From Bacteroidota bacterium (GTDB taxonomy: Bacteria; Bacteroidota; Bacteroidia; NS11-12g; UBA955), in NCBI GenBank assembly GCA_016787485.1, contig JAEUUL010000025.1, positions 64,496 through 128,495 of the forward strand: 64,000 bases of DNA, written 5' to 3'. Within the stretch, counting starts at the first letter, position 1, and every line of letters starts with the position of its first letter. Made by a program: the position numbers and the translations under genes. The notes under the pieces were generated by a model that was given only the letters and a program-made list of their open reading frames with translations, did not search any database and was not told the DNA's origin. Of the stretch, positions 33,882-41,578 are shown piece after piece.

Positions 33882-34325
33882 ATGAAAAATATCAGGTGGT
33901 CATTTTTAACGCTGTTGGGTTTGCTGGCAATGGTTACACAATCCATGGATTGCGGCAGGTGCTGGAAATACGGCAATTGCGCAGAAGATGTGTATTTCCG
34001 CGTATTTGATAAAACATCGGGTAAAAACGTTTTCTTTGGTGCGGGCAGAAAATACATTCCGGACTCAGCCTATATCACCAGTGCAAAGAACAATTTATAT
34101 TCTATGCAGGCATGGGGTTATACCAATGATTCATTGATGCATGTGTATGACCTTACCAGTTCGGATACATTTTTTCTGAAATACCAGGGACAAAAAGATA
34201 CACTGGCATTTGTGTACAGGTATGAAAAGCAGGATTGCTGCGAATTGTATTACCGGGTGAAATCTCTGAAATACAACGGAAACCCGGCGGTGAACCGCAA
34301 CGGGGTGTGGGAATGCACAAAATAG
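33882..34325 (+). CDS. Small secreted cysteine-rich protein, function unknown
   Basis: A 147-residue protein with an N-terminal signal segment (about residues 6-22, SFLTLLGLLAMVTQS). The mature part starts MDCGRCWKYGNC and has six to seven cysteines, including a DCCELYY pair and a final WECTK, suggesting disulfides outside the cytoplasm. No known domain is evident. It is not a clear lipoprotein because Asp precedes the first cysteine. Alone on the plus strand, convergent with yjdM (stops 15 bases apart). I use the ATG at 33882 rather than a TTG six bases upstream. Confidence 0.65.
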   Translation: MKNIRWSFLTLLGLLAMVTQSMDCGRCWKYGNCAEDVYFRVFDKTSGKNVFFGAGRKYIPDSAYITSAKNNLYSMQAWGYTNDSLMHVYDLTSSDTFFLKYQGQKDTLAFVYRYEKQDCCELYYRVKSLKYNGNPAVNRNGVWECTK

Positions 34326-34340
34326 TGCAGCATTTGTACG

Positions 34341-34685
34341 TCAGGCTTTGCGTACAAATTCAGATTTGAGCCCCATGGCTCCGAAACCATCAATCTTACA
34401 ATCAATGTTGTGGTCACCATCGGTCAGTTTTATGTTTTTTACTTTGGTGCCGGCTTTTACCGATTTGGATGCCCCTTTTACAGGCAGGTCTTTGATCACA
34501 ATCACTGAATCCCCGTTTTGCAGAACATTGCCATTGGCATCCAGCACTTTGGGCGTACCATCCGTTGTATCATCTGAAATTTCTGCCGGATTCCACTCGT
34601 GAAAACATTCCGGGCAAACCATTAAATCGCCGCTGGGGTAAGCATATTCACAATTGCATTTGGGGCAGGAGACGGACTCAGACAT
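34341..34685 (-). CDS. yjdM: Zinc-ribbon protein YjdM (PhnA family)
   Basis: A 114-residue protein. The N-terminal zinc ribbon has CPKCNCEY and CPECFHEW pairs (about residues 7-10 and 24-27); the C-terminal domain [20 protein letters not shown] and [21 protein letters not shown] is the conserved PhnA/YjdM barrel. Despite the old name alkylphosphonate utilisation protein PhnA, a role in phosphonate use is not supported for this family and no phn genes are nearby. The ATG at 34685 is used because the zinc ribbon begins there. Confidence 0.9.
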   Translation of the reverse strand: MSESVSCPKCNCEYAYPSGDLMVCPECFHEWNPAEISDDTTDGTPKVLDANGNVLQNGDSVIVIKDLPVKGASKSVKAGTKVKNIKLTDGDHNIDCKIDGFGAMGLKSEFVRKA

Positions 34686-34764
34686 TGGGGGCAAAGTTGA
34701 TACTTTTACCCCATAAAACAGCACTGTATTCTTTTAGAAAAAATGAAACCGGCAGGTATGCGGT

Positions 34765-35274
34765 TTAGTCGGCCCTTTTGAACACCGGCACTGTGCTGCA
34801 GGGTTCTCCGAACATGAGGGTTTTTACCACGGGTAGCAATAGTCTGCTCGCTTCCACATAGGCCGATTCCGGCACAGGCAGGTCGCCGCACCCTTTGATG
34901 ACTACCCGTTTGTCCTGAAAATCTTCAGGATGAATGGCAGACAGAGCTTTTTGAAAAAGGCTGGTTTCGAGGGTGGCTGTGTTTCCGAAGACAAAGTGGT
35001 GCGCAATACCTGTGAGTCGTGAAGCAATGAGCATATACGCCCAGGTGGGGATGATGGCATCTGCCGAGCAAAAAATTGCCACATTGGCATCGCGGTATTG
35101 CTCCCAATCATGGTTTTTTATCCAGTCGCGAAAATCCTTTTCACGCAGAATCTGCCCCATAAACAGGGTATCTTTGATATCAAGTTCTATGCGCGGGCCG
35201 GGGTGGCGGTACTCTTCCAGGTTCAGGGTGAGAATGCCGCTGCCGGCCACACGGTTGATAATGTTTTCTTCCAT
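34765..35274 (-). CDS. DUF2480 family protein
   Basis: A 169-residue cytosolic protein matching the Bacteroidota-specific DUF2480 family: it opens with MEENIINRVAGSGILTLNLE and contains GPRIELDIKDTLFMGQILREKDFR and ADAIIPTWAYMLI, ending in a CGD...VKTLMFGEPCSTVPV segment. Two conserved cysteines near the end (CGDLPVP and GEPCSTVP) could bind metal. Function is not known; the gene often sits near iron-sulfur or SUF genes in this phylum, but not here. A TATATTTG box lies 15 bases upstream. Confidence 0.85.
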   Translation of the reverse strand: MEENIINRVAGSGILTLNLEEYRHPGPRIELDIKDTLFMGQILREKDFRDWIKNHDWEQYRDANVAIFCSADAIIPTWAYMLIASRLTGIAHHFVFGNTATLETSLFQKALSAIHPEDFQDKRVVIKGCGDLPVPESAYVEASRLLLPVVKTLMFGEPCSTVPVFKRAD

Positions 35275-35289
35275 GTAAGAATGTTATAA

Positions 35290-35297
35290 CAAATATA
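35290..35297 (-). promoter_or_regulatory. -7 box of the DUF2480 gene
   Basis: TATATTTG (minus strand), exact match, 15 bases before the ATG at 35274. Confidence 0.5.
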
Positions 35298-35332
35298 ATT
35301 CCCGAATGGCTTTCGGCCAAACTGGCAGATGA

Positions 35333-36763
35333 TTATGCCACAATGGTCAGTTTGATGGTGTTTGTGCGCAGTTTCTTGTGCAGTGGCATGCTGGCGCAGT
35401 TGATGATGATTTCCCCTTCCGTTACATGGCCATGCGCCTTCAGGATGACTTCCACATCGTGAAAGGTTTCGTCCGTACTGTTGAATTTGTTGTAAAAGAA
35501 GCCACGCACGCCCCAAACCAGGCTGAGGGCATTGAGCAGGTCGCGGTTGTCGGTAAATATAAACACATTGGCTCTGGGGCGGTAGCTGGCCACTTTTAAA
35601 CCGGTAAAACCGGACTTGGTCATGGCCACAATGGCTTTTGCCCGCAGGTGGTCACTCATGCGCACAGCGGTAAAGCAGATTTCATCGTGCATAAAACTGG
35701 GGGAGCTGTGTTCCGGTTTTTTGCCTTTGAAATACACCCGTTTGTCTTTTTCTACGTCTGTGATGATTTTGCTCATGATTTCCACCACTTTGATGGGGTA
35801 ATTACCCACCGAGGTTTCGGCGGAGAGCATAACGGCATCTGCTCCATCCAGCACAGCATTGGCCACATCGGTTACCTCTGCACGGGTGGGTATGCTGTCT
35901 TCTATCATGCTTTCCATCATTTGTGTGGCAATAATGACCGGTTTGCTGGCAGCAATACATTTCTCAACGATTTTTTTCTGAATGAGGGGAACCCGCTGTA
36001 TGGGCAGTTCTACCCCCAGGTCACCCCGCGCAACCATAATGCCGTCGGCCACCTGAATGATGGAATCGATATTTTCAACAGCCTCGGGTTTTTCAATCTT
36101 GGCAATGACCCGCGCATGTTTGCCCTTTTCTGCGATAATGTGTTTGAGTTCAATGATGTCTTCCGGCCTGCGCACAAAGGACAGGGCAACCCAGTCAACA
36201 TTCAGTTGCAGTCCGAATTCGAGGTCGGCGCGGTCTTTTTCGGTAAGACTGGGTGTGGAAAGCTGTGTGTTTGGCAGGTTGAATCCTTTGTTGGATGTGA
36301 GAATTCCCCCGGCGATTACCTTTGCACGCAGATTTTCAGAATCGGTAATACTGGTGATTTCCAGTTCTGATTTTCCGTCATTAAGCAGGATTCGTTCACC
36401 GGGTTTGGCATCCAGGGCAAGCCGGTTGTAACTCACAAACAGGATTTCGGCAGTACTTACACATTCCTTTGTGGTCACGGTGATTTCGGAGCCTTCGAGG
36501 AGTTCCAGTTCACCATCCACTTTACCTATTCTCAGTTTGGGACCTTGCAGGTCCTGCAGCAATGCCACTGGTGTTCCCAGGGAATCATTCAGACTGCGGA
36601 CATGAGCAGCCACCTGCGCGTGCTGTTCGTGAGTGCCATGTGAAAAATTGAGACGAATGACATCCACTCCGGCGATGATGAGTTTTTCGAGTTGTTCGTA
36701 TGCGCTGGTGGCGGGGCCAATGGTGGCCACAATTTTGGTTTTGTTGAAATGGTTGATGTGCAT
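35333..36763 (-). CDS. pyk: Pyruvate kinase
   Basis: A 476-residue glycolytic enzyme making pyruvate and ATP from phosphoenolpyruvate. KTKIVATIGPATS (residues 9-21), VIRLNFSHGTHEQH (about 35-48), the lysine-containing IAKIEKPEAVENID, MVARGDLGVELP (about 243-254), the TQMMESMIEDSIPTRAEVTDVANAVLDGADAVMLSAETSVGNYP block (about 280-325, read in pieces) and a C-terminal allosteric domain are all present. Length is normal. It sits next to the IPExxxVDY-type gene and acpP, the standard Bacteroidota order. Confidence 0.96.
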   Translation of the reverse strand: MHINHFNKTKIVATIGPATSAYEQLEKLIIAGVDVIRLNFSHGTHEQHAQVAAHVRSLNDSLGTPVALLQDLQGPKLRIGKVDGELELLEGSEITVTTKECVSTAEILFVSYNRLALDAKPGERILLNDGKSELEITSITDSENLRAKVIAGGILTSNKGFNLPNTQLSTPSLTEKDRADLEFGLQLNVDWVALSFVRRPEDIIELKHIIAEKGKHARVIAKIEKPEAVENIDSIIQVADGIMVARGDLGVELPIQRVPLIQKKIVEKCIAASKPVIIATQMMESMIEDSIPTRAEVTDVANAVLDGADAVMLSAETSVGNYPIKVVEIMSKIITDVEKDKRVYFKGKKPEHSSPSFMHDEICFTAVRMSDHLRAKAIVAMTKSGFTGLKVASYRPRANVFIFTDNRDLLNALSLVWGVRGFFYNKFNSTDETFHDVEVILKAHGHVTEGEIIINCASMPLHKKLRTNTIKLTIVA

Positions 36764-36787
36764 TCAGATTCCGGGTGTAAAGGTATT

Positions 36788-37228
36788 CTATTCGGATGAA
36801 TCCGTAAGGTATGGCAACCAATTGAGCCGTTGCTGCTGATCGGCAGGCATGATGTAGGCCATGCTCACAGCGGATTCAGATTTGATGAGTTCGAGCCACA
36901 GGCTAAGCATTTCGTCCTTTTGTTCACCTTTGGCCACAAGGAGAAAATCCGGGTCGGGTCTGCCGGTGGAAAGAATGCCTGCGGTGCCGCGGTTTTCGAG
37001 TAGCCAGAAACTGGTTTCTGTTTCCGGAACATCATGGTAGAAATAGATGTGGGCGCTGCTGATTTTGCGCAGCGGGACTTCAAGGGGAACCACGCGGCGC
37101 TGAAAACCGGACATACAGCACCGGTCAATGAGCCAGGCAAGGGTATGGGGTGGCAAATTGCAATGCAGGGCCATGGCGGTGAAACCCAGGTCTGAAAAAG
37201 AAAAATCAAGCAGATCGCGCTTTGCCAT
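36788..37228 (-). CDS. IPExxxVDY family-type protein
   Basis: A 146-residue cytosolic protein of unknown function. The position between pyk and acpP is that of the Bacteroidota IPExxxVDY family, and the layout agrees: an early FTAMALHCNLPPHTLAWLID segment and a later RPDPDFLLVAKG segment where the family motif falls. The IPE residues themselves are replaced, so it is a divergent member. The ATG at 37228 is chosen over 37258 because an exact -7 box TATTTTTG (37240-37247) lies between. Separated from pyk by 24 bases and likely co-transcribed. Confidence 0.7.
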   Translation of the reverse strand: MAKRDLLDFSFSDLGFTAMALHCNLPPHTLAWLIDRCCMSGFQRRVVPLEVPLRKISSAHIYFYHDVPETETSFWLLENRGTAGILSTGRPDPDFLLVAKGEQKDEMLSLWLELIKSESAVSMAYIMPADQQQRLNWLPYLTDSSE

Positions 37229-37239
37229 GGAATGGATTG

Positions 37240-37247
37240 CAAAAATA
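37240..37247 (-). promoter_or_regulatory. -7 box of the IPExxxVDY-type gene and pyk
   Basis: TATTTTTG (minus strand), exact TAnnTTTG match, 11 bases before the ATG at 37228. Confidence 0.5.
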
Positions 37248-37317
37248 AAACCCGGCATGGGTTGGTATCCGAAAATTTATTGTTTATTTGCAGCCGCAAA
37301 ATTCAAAAATCTATAAC

Positions 37318-37554
37318 ATGTCTGAAATTGCTGAAAAAGTAAAAGCCATCATCGTCGATAAACTTGGCGTAGAAGAATCTGAAGTGAACCCTGAGGCCAG
37401 CTTCACAAATGACCTGGGTGCCGACTCACTGGACACCGTAGAGTTGATTATGGAATTCGAAAAGGAATTCGATATCAGCATTCCGGACGATCAGGCTGAG
37501 AAGATCCAGACTGTGGGCGAAGCCATTCGTTACATCGAAGAAAACAAAAAGTAA
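37318..37554 (+). CDS. acpP: Acyl carrier protein
   Basis: A 78-residue acidic four-helix protein carrying growing fatty acids on a 4'-phosphopantetheine arm. The attachment serine is in [11 protein letters not shown] (about residues 34-44), and [16 protein letters not shown] is the conserved recognition helix region. fabF starts three bases after its stop. The start is the ATG at 37318; an upstream extension in frame has no ATG and no homology. Confidence 0.97.
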   Translation: MSEIAEKVKAIIVDKLGVEESEVNPEASFTNDLGADSLDTVELIMEFEKEFDISIPDDQAEKIQTVGEAIRYIEENKK

Positions 37555-37557
37555 TTC

Positions 37558-38811
37558 ATGCAACTCCGCAGGGTTGTTGTAACCGGAATGGGCGCACTTA
37601 CGCCCATTGGCAATACATTGACTGAGTATTGGGAAGGGCTCCTCGCCGGCAAAACCGGTGCGGGGCCCATCACCCAGTTCGACACCACACATTTCAAGGT
37701 GAAATTCGCCTGTGAGGTGAAGAATTTTGATGTTTCCCAGCACATGGACAAGAAGGAGGCCCGCAAAATGGATGTATTTACCCATTATGGTGTGGTATGT
37801 GCGGATCAGGCCATTGCAGACAGCGGACTTTTACAACAATCTTTCAATCCGGACCGTATCGGAGTCATCTGGGGTTCGGGTATCGGCGGACTTACCTCCT
37901 TTTTCGGGGAGGTAATGGATTACGCGAAGGGCGGGAACATTCCCCGCTTTTCACCTTTCTTTATTCCCCGTATGATTATTGATATAGCCAGTGGCTTTAT
38001 CAGTATCAAACACGGTTTCCGCGGACCGAACTTCGCTACGGTATCTGCCTGTGCCACCAGCACGCATTCAATTATTGATTCTTTCAACCTTATCCGCCTG
38101 GGTAAGGCCGATGCCATCATCACCGGTGGTTCGGAAGCCTGTGTAAATGAGCCTGCCATTGGTGGATTCCAGAACATGAAGGCACTGAGTGAGAGAAACG
38201 ATGACCCTTACACAGCCTCACGCCCGTTTGACAAAGACCGGGATGGATTTGTGCTGGGAGAAGGCGGTGCTGCACTGGTGCTGGAAGATCTCGAACATGC
38301 CAAAGCCCGCGGAGCCAGGATTTATGCCGAAATGGTAGGCGGCGGCATGACCGCGGATGCTTACCACATTACGGCGCCTCATCCTGAAGGTCTGGGCGCC
38401 AGAAACGTTATGAAAGAAGCCTTATCAGACGCTGGTCTTCAGCCGGAAGATATTGGCTACATCAATGTTCATGGTACAAGCACACCGCTGGGCGATATCG
38501 CAGAAACGAAAGCCATTACTTCGGTTTTTGGTGAGCATGCTTACAATCTGAATATAAGCAGCACAAAGAGCATGACCGGACATTTGCTGGGTGGAGCCGG
38601 TGCTGTGGAATCTGTGGCGTCTATCCTGGCTGTGGTAAATGGAGTGATTCCTCCTACCATCAACCATTTTACAGATGACCCTGAGATTGACAATGGTCTG
38701 AATCTCACCTTCAATTCCCCTCAGAAGCGTGACGTGCGCGCCGCACTGAGCAATACTTTCGGCTTTGGCGGACACAATGCATCTGTGATCTTCAAACGCT
38801 ACGAAGGTTAA
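37558..38811 (+). CDS. fabF: 3-oxoacyl-ACP synthase II (KASII)
   Basis: A 417-residue condensing enzyme of fatty acid elongation. The catalytic cysteine lies in VSACATSTHSI (about 162-172), the two histidines in INVHGTSTPLGD (about 302-313) and KSMTGHLLGGAGAVE (about 336-350), and the C-terminal GFGGHNASVIF motif is intact. VVVTGMGALTPIG opens the protein as usual. Coupled to acpP (3-base gap) and followed by rnc after 5 bases. Confidence 0.97.
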   Translation: MQLRRVVVTGMGALTPIGNTLTEYWEGLLAGKTGAGPITQFDTTHFKVKFACEVKNFDVSQHMDKKEARKMDVFTHYGVVCADQAIADSGLLQQSFNPDRIGVIWGSGIGGLTSFFGEVMDYAKGGNIPRFSPFFIPRMIIDIASGFISIKHGFRGPNFATVSACATSTHSIIDSFNLIRLGKADAIITGGSEACVNEPAIGGFQNMKALSERNDDPYTASRPFDKDRDGFVLGEGGAALVLEDLEHAKARGARIYAEMVGGGMTADAYHITAPHPEGLGARNVMKEALSDAGLQPEDIGYINVHGTSTPLGDIAETKAITSVFGEHAYNLNISSTKSMTGHLLGGAGAVESVASILAVVNGVIPPTINHFTDDPEIDNGLNLTFNSPQKRDVRAALSNTFGFGGHNASVIFKRYEG

Positions 38812-38816
38812 TTGTT

Positions 38817-39554
38817 TTGCCACTGAGAAAACTCATTTCCAGGGGCGATTCCCGATTTTCTGAAAAGATCTACCGCCTGACCGGAATCCGACCGCGCAGG
38901 CTGGGTATGTACCGCGAAGCCTTGCGGCATAGTTCGGTGAACGAAACCGATTCCGACAAAAAAAAGTTGCAGACAGACAACGAACGGCTGGAGTTTCTGG
39001 GTGATGCCATACTCGATGCCGTAGTGGCCGAGTTGCTGTTTATGCGTTATCCCTACAAGCAGGAAGGTTTTCTTACAGAAATGCGTATGCGGGTGGTAAA
39101 CCGTGAACAACTGGCTTACCTGGCAAGCAGACTGGGGCTTACCCAACTGATGGAGATAAAACCCGATTTATTGCGCAACCACACAGCTTTAAAGAGCATA
39201 GGTGGCAATGCCCTTGAAGCGTTGATAGGTGCCATATATCTGGACAAAGGGTACAGAACCACACGCAAATTCATCTCTCAGCGCCTGATAGGGCAGTATC
39301 TCGATCTGGAAAAACTGATGAGTACAACCATCAGTTATAAAGCCCAGTTGCTTAAGTGGTCGCAACAGAACAAGAAAAAGGTGGAATGGAAGCACCAGGT
39401 TACCAATTCGGGTGGCAAAGATCTGCACGAGGTGATTTTGATCATTGAAGGCGAGGAGTTGGTGCAGGAACACAACCACAGCCGCAAAAAAGCTGAAGAA
39501 TTGTGTTGCGAAAAAGCCTGCCGGCAGTTGCAAATCGACGACAACACTGCTTAA
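38817..39554 (+). CDS. rnc: Ribonuclease III
   Basis: A 245-residue endonuclease for double-stranded RNA, maturing rRNA. The signature ERLEFLGDAILDAVVAELL (about residues 56-74) and the second metal-site segment GGNALEALIGAIYLDKG (about 125-141) define the nuclease domain; a double-stranded-RNA-binding domain follows (about 170-240). The start appears to be TTG at 38817: the conserved segment IYRLTGIRPRRLGMYREALRHSS begins near residue 18, and the first in-frame ATG is downstream within it. Its stop overlaps the stop of the convergent gene by two bases. Confidence 0.95.
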   Translation: MPLRKLISRGDSRFSEKIYRLTGIRPRRLGMYREALRHSSVNETDSDKKKLQTDNERLEFLGDAILDAVVAELLFMRYPYKQEGFLTEMRMRVVNREQLAYLASRLGLTQLMEIKPDLLRNHTALKSIGGNALEALIGAIYLDKGYRTTRKFISQRLIGQYLDLEKLMSTTISYKAQLLKWSQQNKKKVEWKHQVTNSGGKDLHEVILIIEGEELVQEHNHSRKKAEELCCEKACRQLQIDDNTA

Positions 39555-40123
39555 GGTTTCAGATACCGGTATTCAATGGGCAGTTTGCGGGTTTTGAAAA
39601 TGTATTTGCCATGCTTTCCGCGGTAATTCGTTTTTCCGGGCATCCAGGTCTTGTTTGTGCTTACCGCAATTAACCCCGCAATGGCTATCGCTGAAGTACC
39701 TGCGGCCAGGATTATTCCCGTTTGCTGTGAATGCTGCCTGCCCAGCAAGTAGGCCAGTTCACCGCCAAAAAGGCCGGCAAACCAGGTGGTTGCTGTTTGG
39801 TTCATTCGTCTGGAAACAGCGACTCTTTTCCGGTTTTTCGAAAGTACCGTAACTGCCTTCAGTTGCGCCAGGGAAATACACTGACTGTCGGCGCAAACAG
39901 CACCATCCCGAAAACGGAGAATGCCCTTGTATTCCGTTCCGGAAATGGATTGGAGAATGGCTGTTTCCCCGCTATAGTACCAGACTTTCCGGGTGTGTAA
40001 AAAACCGTATTTCAGTTTCAATGCAGTGTCCCGGCCCGTGTTTGTCCAGGCATGGGCAGAAAATGCAGAAATGAAGGACAGATAAATCAATCCCCTGGGG
40101 AAGACAGAATAAATCCGGGGCAT
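39551..40123 (-). CDS. Exported membrane-associated protein, function unknown
   Basis: A 190-residue protein with a signal segment (IYLSFISAFSAHA, about residues 12-24). A small beta domain follows (about 40-95, GFLHTRKVWYYSGETAILQSISGTEYKGILRF with a CADSQC cysteine pair), then two membrane-compatible segments (about 112-128 and 136-153). No family is recognised; the pattern resembles other Bacteroidota proteins with a short periplasmic beta domain. A TATTTTCG box lies five bases upstream of the ATG. Convergent with rnc, stop codons overlapping. Confidence 0.65.
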   Translation of the reverse strand: MPRIYSVFPRGLIYLSFISAFSAHAWTNTGRDTALKLKYGFLHTRKVWYYSGETAILQSISGTEYKGILRFRDGAVCADSQCISLAQLKAVTVLSKNRKRVAVSRRMNQTATTWFAGLFGGELAYLLGRQHSQQTGIILAAGTSAIAIAGLIAVSTNKTWMPGKTNYRGKHGKYIFKTRKLPIEYRYLKP

Positions 40124-40128
40124 GGGTT

Positions 40129-40136
40129 CGAAAATA
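40129..40136 (-). promoter_or_regulatory. Candidate -7 box of the 40123 gene
   Basis: TATTTTCG (minus strand) matches 7 of 8 TAnnTTTG positions and ends five bases before the ATG at 40123. Confidence 0.4.
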
Positions 40137-40233
40137 AGTCCGGAAATGGGAAAATTGACAAATATCCCTATGGTGAAACCACAGGAATTGTAGTATCATT
40201 GAATTTCAACTTTGATTATTTCTTTATCAAAAC

Positions 40234-41508
40234 ATGACGAAAGCTGCACACACACAAATACATTGCCCCAAATGCGGAACGGTCATTGACGTTCAGAGCA
40301 TACTTGCCCGCGAATTGGAAGAGGAAATCCGGAACAAGTATTCAGCCGAAAGCGAAAAGCAGCGGCTGGAATTTGAATCAAAACAGGCACAGTTGCGCAG
40401 GGAACAGTTGCAGATGGAAGAGTACAAACGGCAGGAAAAGGAAATTTTCAACCAAAAGCTGCAGGAGAGTTTAAAACTGGAACGGGAGAAAATCATACAG
40501 CAGGAACAGGCAAAACTGAAAGACGAGCAGGCGGCAATGTTGGCTCAATTGGAAAAAGAACTGAAAGAGAAAAGTGAACAGGTAAAAGAGTTGAACCTGA
40601 CTAAAGCCGAGATCGCCAGACTGAACCGGGAAAAGGATGAATTGAAGAGCAATATCGAAGCAGAAACACAGGTGAAGCTGAATGAAACCCTGAACCAGGA
40701 AAGGGAGAAGATCCGGCTGGCTGAAGCAGAAAAATCTGAATTGAAGATGAAGGAATTACAAAAGCAACTGGAAGACCAGAAAAAGCTGACCGAAGAAATG
40801 AAGCGCAAGCAGGAGCAGGGCAGTATGCAGTTGCAGGGCGAGGTGCAGGAACTGGCCATAGAAGAGTGGTTGATGGCGAAATTTCCGCTGGATACGATTG
40901 AAGAAATAAAGAAAGGTGCGCGCGGCGGGGATTGCATTCAGATTGTAAATACCCGCACCAGGCAGAATTGTGGTAAAATTTACTACGAGAGTAAACGCAC
41001 GAAGGAATATCAGTCTGGCTGGATAGAAAAATTCCGCGCCGATATGCGCGAAAAAGGTGCAGACGTTGGGGTATTGGTTACCGAAGCCATGCCCTCAGAT
41101 ATGGAGAGGATGGGAATGGTCGACGGGGTCTGGATCTGCACATTCTCAGAATTCAAAGGACTGTGTGGTGTTTTGCGTGAAACCGTCATTCAGCTGGATG
41201 CGGCTGTGAGTTCGCAGGAGAACAAGGGGGATAAAATGGAAATGATGTACAATTTTCTCACCAGCAATACCTTTCGCATGCAGGTAGAGGCTATTGTGGA
41301 GGCTTTCCGGTCTTTGAAAGATGGCCTGGAATCTGAAAAGAGGGCAATGATGCGGATATGGAAAGAACGGGAAAAGCAACTTGAAAAAGTCATAGAAAAT
41401 ACCATAGATATGCATGGCTCTATCAAAGGGATAGCGGGCAATGCGGTGCAATCCGTAAGGGCACTGGAACTTCCCGGACAAGAGTTTCTGGATGCTGAAA
41501 CCGATTGA
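40234..41508 (+). CDS. DUF2130 coiled-coil protein with nuclease-like core
   Basis: A 424-residue cytosolic protein. It begins with a short CPKCG motif (residues 11-15), continues as a long charged coiled coil (about 25-205, rich in Glu/Lys/Gln heptads), then the DUF2130 domain: EEWLMAKFPLDTIEEIKKG, RGGDCIQIVN, GKIYYESKRTKEYQSGWIEKF, DVGVLVTEAMP. The spacing of Asp in GGDC and the later ESK recalls the PD-(D/E)XK nuclease core as in RmuC-like proteins; this is inference. A second helical stretch ends the protein. Convergent with the helicase-nuclease gene (70 bases between stops). Confidence 0.85.
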   Translation: MTKAAHTQIHCPKCGTVIDVQSILARELEEEIRNKYSAESEKQRLEFESKQAQLRREQLQMEEYKRQEKEIFNQKLQESLKLEREKIIQQEQAKLKDEQAAMLAQLEKELKEKSEQVKELNLTKAEIARLNREKDELKSNIEAETQVKLNETLNQEREKIRLAEAEKSELKMKELQKQLEDQKKLTEEMKRKQEQGSMQLQGEVQELAIEEWLMAKFPLDTIEEIKKGARGGDCIQIVNTRTRQNCGKIYYESKRTKEYQSGWIEKFRADMREKGADVGVLVTEAMPSDMERMGMVDGVWICTFSEFKGLCGVLRETVIQLDAAVSSQENKGDKMEMMYNFLTSNTFRMQVEAIVEAFRSLKDGLESEKRAMMRIWKEREKQLEKVIENTIDMHGSIKGIAGNAVQSVRALELPGQEFLDAETD

Positions 41509-41578
41509 TACCGGAAAATCATAATTGGATAGCTTACTCAGGTATCGTGCAAAGGCAGGTGTGGAAGCATCCTGCGGA

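Noticed and set aside
33882-34325. Lipoprotein call for the small cysteine-rich protein
   Set aside because: The residues before the first cysteine (SMDC) do not fit a lipobox.
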